7,001 nucleotides of DNA, taken from positions 1 through 7,001 of the forward strand of contig NZ_CALKTQ010000269.1 in the NCBI RefSeq assembly GCF_937997465.1, given 5' to 3'. The notes under the pieces were generated by a model. The model had not been told where the DNA came from. It saw nothing but the letters and a program-made list of their open reading frames with translations, and searched no databases. A program made the position numbers and the translations under genes. Positions 1 through 6,529 of this stretch are shown one piece after another (within the stretch, counting starts at the first letter, position 1; each line of letters begins with the position of its first letter). Source of the DNA: an uncultured Campylobacter sp. GTDB lineage: Bacteria > Campylobacterota > Campylobacteria > Campylobacterales > Campylobacteraceae.

Positions 1-968
1 ATAAAATTTTTAACTTAAATGTAGAAGAAATCATTATTGTATTTCATGTTTTATTTATTGGATTTGGTTTTTTGATATTTTGTGTAGGCTGGTTTTTGTT
101 TCTAAAAAAAAGACTGAGCAAATTTATTTCGGTAGTAGTAACTTTAATACTTACTTGTCTAGTTTATAAAGTAGGTGATGTTTATATAGTATTTTATTTT
201 ATGTCATCTTTTATCCCTATTTTTTTATATTTAATGAATAATAATAAAGTAATCAGTATAATACTTGCACTATTTATTTTATCTGCTTTTTCTGCAATAT
301 CAAATTCAATACGCTCCTATTCTTTTGTTCCAACTATACTTTTTATAGTTGTATATTTGATTATAAATTCAAAAATATCAAAAAGATATTTTTATATATT
401 TTTTATAGTTGCTACTTTATTATTTGCCAATATTCTCCATATAATATATGAAAAAAGTGTTAATTATAATTTGTTGGAGCTCAATCAAAATGCTAATTTA
501 AATACTAAACATGCTTTTTGGCATTCTGTATATGTTGGTTTAGGATATGTGGATAACGAGTATATACCGCGCTATCTTGACGAGGTAGCTATGCAAAAGG
601 TTTATTCGATAGATCCTAGTATTGGGTATTTATCAAAAGAGTATGAAGAGGTATTAAAAAATGAAACATTTAAATTTATTAAAGAACATAAGATGATTGC
701 GATACAAAATTTTGGGGCAAAATTCGGTGTTATGCTTTTATATTTTTTGATTTTTTCAAATATCGGATTTTATTGTTTTTGTGCCTCACTAAATAAAAAG
801 AAAAAAGAATTTCTTATTCCGTGCTTATGCGCACTGGGCTTTAATTCGATTTTTGGATTTTTGGTTATACCTTCTATAGAGTATCTAATAGGATTTATAT
901 CGTTTAGCGTAATTTTCGCAATCTATTATATAGATAATTATATCAATGAAAAAGGGTTTTCAACGTGA
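1..968 (+). CDS. Multi-pass membrane protein of polysaccharide locus, 5'-truncated (Wzy-polymerase or GT-C-like candidate)
   Basis: The reading frame is open from base 3 to the TGA at 966-968, giving 321 visible residues. The true start lies left of the window; the TTG at 72 is in frame but only internal. About nine hydrophobic segments are visible, near residues 8-33, 40-55, 58-77, 82-100, 108-122, 130-148, 243-262, 270-288 and 294-310. A long polar loop (about 149-242) lies between segments six and seven and is probably periplasmic. It carries HAFWHSVYVGLGYVDNEYI (from residue 170), followed by a YLDEVAMQKV stretch. An NSIRSYS motif near residues 101-107 precedes a membrane segment. I recall this combination from uncharacterised membrane proteins of O-antigen/exopolysaccharide clusters. 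With a Wzx-like gene downstream, a polymerase (Wzy) or GT-C transferase role is possible but unproven. The DNA is very AT-rich (16 G+C in 60 bases at 301-360). The stop overlaps the next start by 4 bp (GTGA). Confidence 0.85.
   Translation, partial: KIFNLNVEEIIIVFHVLFIGFGFLIFCVGWFLFLKKRLSKFISVVVTLILTCLVYKVGDVYIVFYFMSSFIPIFLYLMNNNKVISIILALFILSAFSAISNSIRSYSFVPTILFIVVYLIINSKISKRYFYIFFIVATLLFANILHIIYEKSVNYNLLELNQNANLNTKHAFWHSVYVGLGYVDNEYIPRYLDEVAMQKVYSIDPSIGYLSKEYEEVLKNETFKFIKEHKMIAIQNFGAKFGVMLLYFLIFSNIGFYCFCASLNKKKKEFLIPCLCALGFNSIFGFLVIPSIEYLIGFISFSVIFAIYYIDNYINEKGFST
951..956 (+). promoter_or_regulatory. Shine-Dalgarno AAAGGG for the GTG start at 965
   Basis: AAAGGG lies 8 nt before the GTG at 965-967, inside the end of the upstream membrane-protein gene. 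It supports the non-ATG start of the bi-domain oxidoreductase, together with the GTGA stop/start overlap typical of coupled translation. Confidence 0.65.
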
Positions 969-3094
969 TACAAGCAATAGTTAAAAAAGGTAAGGTTTTA
1001 GCAGAGCAGATCCCTGCTCCAAGCGTTTCAAGGGGATGCGTTCTTATAAAAGTAGTAAATAGCTGCATATCGGCGGGCACCGAGATAAGCGGCGTATCAA
1101 ATAGCGGTAAAAGCCTAATCAGAAGGGCTTTGGAGCAACCGGAGAACGTAAAAAAAGTCATCAATATGGTGAAATCCGACGGCATAGCCAGCGTCTATGC
1201 GAAGGTAAAAGGTAAGCTTGATAGCGGAAATCCTACTGGCTATTCGCTTAGCGGCGTCGTCATAGCGGTCGGAGAGGGCGTTTCAAATTTTGAAATCGGT
1301 GAGCGCGTCGCCGCAGCCGGTGCGGGACTTGCAAACCACGCAGAATACGTAGACGTACCTAAAAATTTAGTTATGAAAATGCCGCAGGATATGGACTTTG
1401 AACGGGCTTGCACCGTAACGCTCGGCGGCATAGCGATGCAGGGCGTTAGGCGGATCGATCTAAGGTTGGGCGAGACCTGCGTAGTTGTGGGAGCTGGGAT
1501 TTTGGGGCTTCTTGCGGTGCAGATGCTTAAAATTTCAGGAGTGAGGGTCGCTGTCAGCGATTTTGACGATAGGCGCTTGCAGATAGCAAAGGAATACGGC
1601 GCCGAGCTTGTTATAAACCCGTCAAAAGACGATTTGCTAGATGTCGTTGCGTCTTGGAGCGGTGGATATGGCGCCGATGGAGTACTATTTACCGCCGCTA
1701 CGAGCAGTAGCGAGCCGCTGTCGCAAAGCTTTCAGATGTGCAAGAAAAAGGGCAGAGTGGTGCTTGTAGGCGTTGCCGGCATGCAGATCAATAGAGAGGA
1801 TATGTATAAAAAGGAGCTTGATTTTCTCATCTCCACATCCTATGGCCCCGGTCGCTACGATAAGAGCTACGAAGAGCAGGGGCTTGATTATCCGTTTAGC
1901 TACGTAAGATGGACCGAAAATCGAAACATGAGCGAGTATCTAAGGCTGGTAAATGAAAATTTGATAAAGTTGGATAAGCTCATAGACGCAAAATACCCTA
2001 TCGAGCAGGTAACAGAGGCGTTTGAGTCGCTGCAAACATCGCAGAATAAGCCGCTTATGGTTTTGCTCGACTACGGCGAGGCAAATTTGGCTGAGCTTGA
2101 TAGCTATCTAAATCACGATAAAAAAATCGTTATAAATTCCGCGCCCGTAAACAGAGACGTGATAAACGTCGCGTTCGTAGGCGTCGGTGGATTTGCTACC
2201 GGGATGCATTTGCCTAATATCTCAAAGCTTACGGACAAGTATAAAATTTACGCGGTAATGAACCGAAGCGGACATAAGGCAAAGGCGGTGGCGCAGCAAT
2301 ACGGAGCGAACTACGCTACTTCAAATTTAGACGATATTTTAAATGATAAAAACGTTGATCTGGTGATCATCTCCACGAGGCACGATAGCCATGCGGAGCT
2401 TACTTTAAAGGCGCTTGAAGCGGGCAAAAACGTATTTGTAGAAAAGCCGCTTGCGACAAACAAAGAGGAGCTAGAAAAGATAAAGAAATTTTACGAAGGT
2501 GGAGGCGACAAGCCCCTTTTATTCGTGGGATTTAACAGGCGATTTAGCGCTTACGCGCAGGAGATAAAAAAGCACACGAGCGCTAGAATAAATCCGATGA
2601 TAATTAGATATAGGATGAACGCTGGCTATATACCGATGGATCACTGGGTGCATGAAAACGGCGGTAGAATGGTGGGCGAAGCGTGCCACATAATAGATCT
2701 AATGACGGCGCTAACGGGAAGCGAGATAGAGGGTATATTTTCACAGGCGATCACGCCGAGTAATGAAAAATATAGCGCCGAGGATAACAAATCCATCGTC
2801 TTAAAATACAAAGACGGTTCGGTGGCAAATATCGAGTATTTCGCAAACGGTAGCAAGGAGCTAAGCAAGGAATTTATGGAGATCCACTTCGACGGCAAGA
2901 GCATCGTTTTGGACGATTATAAAAGCCTAAAAGGATATGGAGTGGGGCTGAAAGAAATTTCAACGAGCATGAGTCAAAAAGGGCAGCTTGAAGAGCTTGA
3001 GGCGCTATTTGGGGCTCTAAAGGGAAGCAAAAAAGGCTGGCCGATAGAGCTTTGGGATATGGTGCAGACGACGGAGATTTCGTTTTTGATATGA
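965..3094 (+). CDS. Bi-domain oxidoreductase: MDR-type dehydrogenase fused to Gfo/Idh/MocA dehydrogenase
   Basis: 709 aa, GTG start with SD AAAGGG 8 nt upstream and a 4-bp overlap with the preceding gene. Residues 1 to about 375 form an MDR (alcohol-dehydrogenase-like) domain: ISAGTE at 35-40 in the GroES-like part and a Rossmann GAGILG at 176-181. Residues from about 400 form a Gfo/Idh/MocA domain: nucleotide-binding FVGVGG at 404-409, the EKP signature at 493-495 (Lys494 is the usual catalytic lysine), FNRRF at 523-527 and E572-x-x-H575-x-x-D578. The usual GHE zinc-ligand motif of MDR enzymes reads GYS (102-104), and the four-Cys structural zinc loop is absent. Full-length two-domain proteins of this size are known from polysaccharide clusters. 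By family, the Gfo half should oxidise or reduce a sugar or sugar nucleotide with NAD(P); the substrate is unknown. The gene is distinctly richer in GC than its neighbours (36, 21 and 26 G+C per 60 in lines 1261, 1921 and 2221). Cytoplasmic: no signal peptide. Confidence 0.92.
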   Translation: MIQAIVKKGKVLAEQIPAPSVSRGCVLIKVVNSCISAGTEISGVSNSGKSLIRRALEQPENVKKVINMVKSDGIASVYAKVKGKLDSGNPTGYSLSGVVIAVGEGVSNFEIGERVAAAGAGLANHAEYVDVPKNLVMKMPQDMDFERACTVTLGGIAMQGVRRIDLRLGETCVVVGAGILGLLAVQMLKISGVRVAVSDFDDRRLQIAKEYGAELVINPSKDDLLDVVASWSGGYGADGVLFTAATSSSEPLSQSFQMCKKKGRVVLVGVAGMQINREDMYKKELDFLISTSYGPGRYDKSYEEQGLDYPFSYVRWTENRNMSEYLRLVNENLIKLDKLIDAKYPIEQVTEAFESLQTSQNKPLMVLLDYGEANLAELDSYLNHDKKIVINSAPVNRDVINVAFVGVGGFATGMHLPNISKLTDKYKIYAVMNRSGHKAKAVAQQYGANYATSNLDDILNDKNVDLVIISTRHDSHAELTLKALEAGKNVFVEKPLATNKEELEKIKKFYEGGGDKPLLFVGFNRRFSAYAQEIKKHTSARINPMIIRYRMNAGYIPMDHWVHENGGRMVGEACHIIDLMTALTGSEIEGIFSQAITPSNEKYSAEDNKSIVLKYKDGSVANIEYFANGSKELSKEFMEIHFDGKSIVLDDYKSLKGYGVGLKEISTSMSQKGQLEELEALFGALKGSKKGWPIELWDMVQTTEISFLI

Positions 3095-4065
3095 GTTTGT
3101 TAGTGCAAGATATACTTAAAAAATACGATAAAATTTTAATAATCGGACCATATCCGCCTCCTCTTGGCGGAGTGTCGGTTTATATTTATAGACTGAGTAG
3201 GTCGCTAGATAATTCGCAAGTATTTGATGTATCCAAGAAAGGTTTTAAGAAATATATCGATTTGTTTGCGGTATTGTGCAAAACAAAATTTCGAGCCGTA
3301 AATATTCACTCGTTTAGCATGATGATAGTTTTTGTGCTTATGATTGCTAGACTTTTTAAAAATTTTGATTTAATTGCTACTAGCCATAATCCAAGGTTGT
3401 TTGAAGAGTCCTCTAAATTTAAGGCATTGGTTTATAGGGTTTTTTTTCATTACATAGATGTTTTGGTGGTGGTTAATAAACACATTTTGGACGATTACAA
3501 AAGTAGGAATTTGCATATTCCAAAAAGTATTATAATCGAGCATGCTTTTTTGCCGCCGCCGTTAGAGGAGGAAGATAAAATTTTAGCTACCTACCCCGAA
3601 TCTTTTTACGATTTTATAAAAAGTAAGACGCGAATAATAACGGCAAACGCATTTCAAATATCTTTTTATAAAAATACCGACCTATACGGACTTGATATGT
3701 GCATAGAACTTACGGCTAAACTAAAAAACGTATATCCAAATTTGGGATTTGTTTTCGCACTAGCAAACGAAAAGGTTAATACGGAGTATATAGATAAAAT
3801 GCATCTGCGTATAAAAGAGTTAAATTTAGAGGAAAATTTTTATTTTCTGACTGGGCAAAAAGAGCTTTGGCCTATATTTAAAAAGGCTAGTTTAATGATA
3901 AGACCTACAAATACCGATGGCGATGCCCTTAGTATTAGAGAGGCTTTATATTTTAAATGCCCTGCGATAGCTAGTGATGTATGTGATAGGCCAGAGGGAA
4001 CAATTTTGTTTAAAAATAGAAATTTAGATGATTTATATGATAAAGTAAAGGATGTTTTATGTTAG
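3091..4065 (+). CDS. GT-B fold glycosyltransferase (GT1/GT4-like)
   Basis: 324 aa from the ATG at 3091, which overlaps the previous stop as ATGA. An in-frame TTG at 3052 would add 13 residues, but these lie entirely inside the upstream gene and have no good SD, so the ATG is preferred. The N-terminal domain opens with IIGPYPPPLGGVSVY (17-31), the usual glycine-rich acceptor-side loop of GT4-type enzymes. SHN at 98-100 ends a Rossmann strand. The C-terminal domain has YKNTDLYGLDMCIELTAKL (193-211) and a donor-site region RPTNTDGDALSIREAL (271-286), where D276-x7-E284 resembles the EX7E motif with Asp for the first Glu. PAIASDV follows at 291-297. No signal peptide; presumably at the inner face of the cytoplasmic membrane, transferring a sugar from a nucleotide donor to a lipid-linked acceptor. 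Donor and acceptor cannot be told. Base composition is uneven: 28 G+C per 60 at 3541-3600 but 17 at 3601-3660. Confidence 0.9.
   Translation: MSLLVQDILKKYDKILIIGPYPPPLGGVSVYIYRLSRSLDNSQVFDVSKKGFKKYIDLFAVLCKTKFRAVNIHSFSMMIVFVLMIARLFKNFDLIATSHNPRLFEESSKFKALVYRVFFHYIDVLVVVNKHILDDYKSRNLHIPKSIIIEHAFLPPPLEEEDKILATYPESFYDFIKSKTRIITANAFQISFYKNTDLYGLDMCIELTAKLKNVYPNLGFVFALANEKVNTEYIDKMHLRIKELNLEENFYFLTGQKELWPIFKKASLMIRPTNTDGDALSIREALYFKCPAIASDVCDRPEGTILFKNRNLDDLYDKVKDVLC
4047..4052 (+). promoter_or_regulatory. Shine-Dalgarno AAAGGA for the ATG at 4059
   Basis: AAAGGA ends 6 nt before the ATG at 4059, within the last codons of the glycosyltransferase gene. It fixes the start of the first methyltransferase and its 7-bp overlap with the upstream gene. 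Confidence 0.7.
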
Positions 4066-4745
4066 ATAATGTGATTTTTAGAAAAGATGAAATAATAAAA
4101 ATATGTTGTGATAAAAAAGTTTTACACCTAGGATTTATACAGCATAAGTTGTATGAACAAAAAATCAAATCAAATGATTGGCTTCATAGCAAAATTGCAG
4201 AAGTTGCTAGCTCCTTAGTCGGTTTTGATTATTTGCAAGAAGATGTAGAAATTTTGAAAGATAAATACGGATATATTGCATATTACGCAGATGTTACTCA
4301 ACTGGATAAGCTTGAATATCAAGATAAATTTGATATTGTGGTATGTGGAGAACTGATTGAGCATATTGAAAATCCTGGTTTAATGCTGGATGGTATAAAA
4401 AGATTTATGCACGATGAATCATTATTAATTATCACTACGCCGAATCCTTGGTCTAATGAGCGTATTAAGCTAATCAAGTCTGGGAATCTCGAAAATTTAT
4501 GGTTAAATAAAGAGCATGTTTGTTGGTATAGCTTTGAGACCTTAAAGCAATTACTGGATAGAAAAGGATATGTAGAGAAAAAATATGACTATTATTACTC
4601 AGAAAACAAAAATATGTTTTTTAAGACAAAATCCTTTTTAGATTATATTAAAATTTTGAAAAGAATATTAGTATACCGGCTCACTAAAAGACAAAATTAT
4701 GATGGCCTATTTTTTATTGCTAAAGCAAAGAGTAGAGATGATTAG
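4059..4745 (+). CDS. Class I SAM-dependent methyltransferase with atypical motif I
   Basis: 228 aa, ATG start with SD AAAGGA 6 nt upstream, overlapping the glycosyltransferase by 7 bp. Order of motifs: strand-1 region KVLHLGFIQHKLYEQ (20-34), WLHSKIAEVA (41-50), VVGFD-like LVGFD with Asp57 at the end of strand 2, ADVTQLD (77-83), FDIVVCGELIEHIENPG (91-107) at strand 4, and LLIITTPNPWS (122-132) at strand 5. It ends with KEHVCWYS and a TLKQLLDRKGY helix (161-171). This layout fits the Methyltransf_11/23 type of small-molecule methyltransferases found in glycan loci. Motif I lacks the usual GxGxG; I recall a subfamily with VLHLG and a following WLH, so this may be a family trait rather than damage. 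Likely cytoplasmic O- or N-methylation of a sugar residue; the target is unknown. Very AT-rich, like the genes after it. Confidence 0.85.
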   Translation: MLDNVIFRKDEIIKICCDKKVLHLGFIQHKLYEQKIKSNDWLHSKIAEVASSLVGFDYLQEDVEILKDKYGYIAYYADVTQLDKLEYQDKFDIVVCGELIEHIENPGLMLDGIKRFMHDESLLIITTPNPWSNERIKLIKSGNLENLWLNKEHVCWYSFETLKQLLDRKGYVEKKYDYYYSENKNMFFKTKSFLDYIKILKRILVYRLTKRQNYDGLFFIAKAKSRDD

Positions 4746-5829
4746 TAAAGCGAAATGGTTTTTAGATAAAACCTCTCCCATTATTTTCGGTATAGACGAT
4801 ATTACAAATTCAAAATGTCAGTCACGTTTTTTAAGAGAGCAATGTGATTGTGGTTATCTTGGATTAGGCGATGGAGGTCTATACAATTATTTTGTAAACT
4901 ATTTATTAAATAAATATCCAGAAATTAGAGTTACATATTTTTTGGTAATGAATTCGCACTCAACATATTTAGATAATGGTAAAACTGGATCTATATACAA
5001 TAATGATGATTTTTTAAAGCTATTAAATTCCATTCTTGGTAGATCTGATGAGATAGCATACCATGGACATAATCATGGATATTCCAATGCTACATTGATG
5101 GATAGAAAATGGTGCAGAGAATTTGAGCAGTATTCTCCAAACGAATATTTTAATATTATAAAAAATGATTTAAATCTTTTCAAAAAAAGATTTGGCTACC
5201 AAATTTTAGGAGGAAGAACTCCGTGCTATAGTTTTAGAGAGGATTTGGTTGGAGGACTAATTGACTTAAAATTTCGTTGGTGGTCCTTTGACTTTAAGCC
5301 TTTTACTAATAATATTTCTTTGAAGTATGGCGATGATAAAATTATAGAAATGCCATCAAACATAAGCGGCGATGCTTTTATATATGGAGGAAATGCAATA
5401 AAAAGTAAAATTAAACACTTGCTAAATATCGTAAAGATAGAAAAAATGATGAAAAGTAGATATGTGATTAGTATAGCGGAGCATTTTATGAATGCTAGAC
5501 CAGATGGAAAGAGGCAAACACCAAATGTTTATAATGATATAAATTCTTTAGATTTTCTCTTCGGCTATTTAAGGAATAAAGATGTTTGGTATGCTACTTT
5601 TAGTGAATGTGCTAATTATTACGAGAGCTATAATAATACCTATATTTTAGATATGGGCGATGGAGCGTTCGAAATAAAATATAAAGGTGACTGGAAAATG
5701 TTTCTAACATTTATTTCGGAACATAGATATTTACAAAATATACAAACTAAAGAAATTTATGAAGGCTTTATGAAAGATGATAAGTGGCTTTTTAACAATT
5801 TAGTTGAAGGAATATATAGGGGGGCGTAA
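4738..5829 (+). CDS. NodB-like polysaccharide deacetylase family protein
   Basis: 363 aa from the ATG at 4738, which overlaps the methyltransferase stop by 8 bp and has AAAGAG 5 nt upstream. An in-frame ATG at 4699 would add 13 residues and a 47-bp overlap with no clear SD, so it is less likely. Motifs of the NodB superfamily in order: FGIDDI with Asp20-Asp21 after strand 1, EIAYHGHNHG (105-114) with H109-x3-H113 as metal ligands, GRTPCY with Arg160 and Pro162 as the R-x-P motif, RWWSFD at 180-185, and a late IAEHF with His249. About 70 residues follow the core and have no motif I recognise. No signal peptide or membrane helix, so it probably acts in the cytoplasm on a nucleotide- or lipid-linked sugar and removes an N- or O-acyl group. 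The match is divergent, so the reaction could differ. The gene ends in a G6 tract just before the stop. Confidence 0.82.
   Translation: MISKAKWFLDKTSPIIFGIDDITNSKCQSRFLREQCDCGYLGLGDGGLYNYFVNYLLNKYPEIRVTYFLVMNSHSTYLDNGKTGSIYNNDDFLKLLNSILGRSDEIAYHGHNHGYSNATLMDRKWCREFEQYSPNEYFNIIKNDLNLFKKRFGYQILGGRTPCYSFREDLVGGLIDLKFRWWSFDFKPFTNNISLKYGDDKIIEMPSNISGDAFIYGGNAIKSKIKHLLNIVKIEKMMKSRYVISIAEHFMNARPDGKRQTPNVYNDINSLDFLFGYLRNKDVWYATFSECANYYESYNNTYILDMGDGAFEIKYKGDWKMFLTFISEHRYLQNIQTKEIYEGFMKDDKWLFNNLVEGIYRGA
5818..5824 (+). promoter_or_regulatory. Shine-Dalgarno AGGGGGG for the ATG at 5831 (G6 tract)
   Basis: A purine-rich AGGGGGG ends 6 nt before the ATG at 5831. It is the strongest-looking SD in the window and decides this start against the in-frame TTG at 5804, which has none. 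It also encodes the last residues of the deacetylase (Arg-Gly-Ala-stop). The six consecutive Gs are striking in DNA this AT-rich. Confidence 0.7.
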
Positions 5830-5830
5830 A

Positions 5831-6529
5831 ATGTATTTTGATAGACATTTTTCTTTAATTACTGGATATAGATTTTTGTTAAAAGATGTTATAAAATATA
5901 TAACGACAATAGATTCTTTTTTTGATTCTAAGTATAAAATTTTAGATATAGGTTGCGGGAAAAAACCATATAAGAAATTACTAAAAAAGTCTGATTATGT
6001 GGGTCTTGATGTTTGCGAGTGTGAATATGCCGCTCCGGATATAATAGGTAATTCCGAGAGTATTTCTTGCGATAATTCTAGTTTCGATGCAGTTATGACA
6101 GTTTTTGTTTTGGACGACTCCTACCATATAAAACAAACTTTTTCTGAAATTTCAAGAGTTCTTAAGTCGGGTGGATATTATTTTGCTTTTGAAGCACAGA
6201 GCACAAGTATACATAATCCTCCTTTTGATTTTTTTAGGTTTGCTCCAAATGCCATGATTAAGCTAGCAAAAGAAGTGAATTTAGAATTTATAAGATATGA
6301 TACATATGGCGGTGATTTTGCAAACATAGGTTTTGGTCTTATATCAATTATACGAAATACACTAAGTAGTCTCAGGCTAGAACCCTTTTTGGGCCCTGTA
6401 TTTTACTTGCCGATAAACGTAACTTTCAGGCCTTTAGATCTAATAGGTAGATTAAAGATATTTAAAAATAAATATAAAAATAATTCCTTGGGGTATTTCT
6501 ATGTTTTTAAGAAAGTAGAGAATGCTTAA
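5831..6529 (+). CDS. Class I SAM-dependent methyltransferase (Methyltransf_11 type)
   Basis: 232 aa from the ATG at 5831, one nt after the deacetylase stop and 6 nt after AGGGGGG. A canonical motif I is present, ILDIGCGKKPY (37-47), followed by YVGLD with Asp60 as the SAM ribose-binding acidic residue, SFDAVMTVFVLDDS (84-97) at strand 4, and the helix and turn EISRVLKSGG (106-115) before strand 5. PPFDFFRFAPNAM (130-142) resembles the family's DxxRFxP segment ahead of the C-terminal helix. The C-terminal third contains a hydrophobic stretch (FLGPVFYLPINV, 186-197) that may associate with membrane or a lipid-linked substrate. By family it methylates a small molecule; the context points to a sugar of the glycan being built. 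It differs clearly from the upstream methyltransferase in motif I and length of strands, so the two are not a recent duplication. It overlaps the next gene by 8 bp. Confidence 0.88.
   Translation: MYFDRHFSLITGYRFLLKDVIKYITTIDSFFDSKYKILDIGCGKKPYKKLLKKSDYVGLDVCECEYAAPDIIGNSESISCDNSSFDAVMTVFVLDDSYHIKQTFSEISRVLKSGGYYFAFEAQSTSIHNPPFDFFRFAPNAMIKLAKEVNLEFIRYDTYGGDFANIGFGLISIIRNTLSSLRLEPFLGPVFYLPINVTFRPLDLIGRLKIFKNKYKNNSLGYFYVFKKVENA

Noticed and set aside
104..111. A8 homopolymer, and a T8 run at 3440-3447, as possible phase-variation tracts
   Set aside because: Runs of this length are expected in DNA this AT-rich and both sit inside intact coding frames; known Campylobacter switches mostly use longer G/C tracts.
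943..1185. Minus-strand open frame of 80 codons
   Set aside because: It lies opposite the start of the bi-domain oxidoreductase and the end of the membrane-protein gene, has no recognisable motif or SD, and is a shadow of the GC-richer coding strand.
1240..1431. Minus-strand open frame of 63 codons
   Set aside because: Fully antisense to the MDR domain, low-complexity Ala/Pro/Ser composition typical of a shadow frame.
2641..2904. Minus-strand open frame of 87 codons
   Set aside because: Fully antisense to the well-conserved Gfo/Idh/MocA domain; no independent support.
3153..3171. Perfect inverted repeat TCCGCC / GGCGGA with a 7-nt loop, a possible hairpin
   Set aside because: It encodes the conserved PPPLGG loop of the glycosyltransferase and is not followed by a T-run, so it is better explained by codons than by a terminator or attenuator.
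4699..4737. Upstream ATG-ATG start for the deacetylase
   Set aside because: It would overlap the methyltransferase by 47 bp and lacks an SD, whereas the ATG at 4738 matches the short-overlap pattern of the operon.
5804..5830. Upstream in-frame TTG start for the second methyltransferase
   Set aside because: No SD precedes it and the residues overlap the deacetylase end; the ATG at 5831 follows a strong AGGGGGG at ideal spacing.
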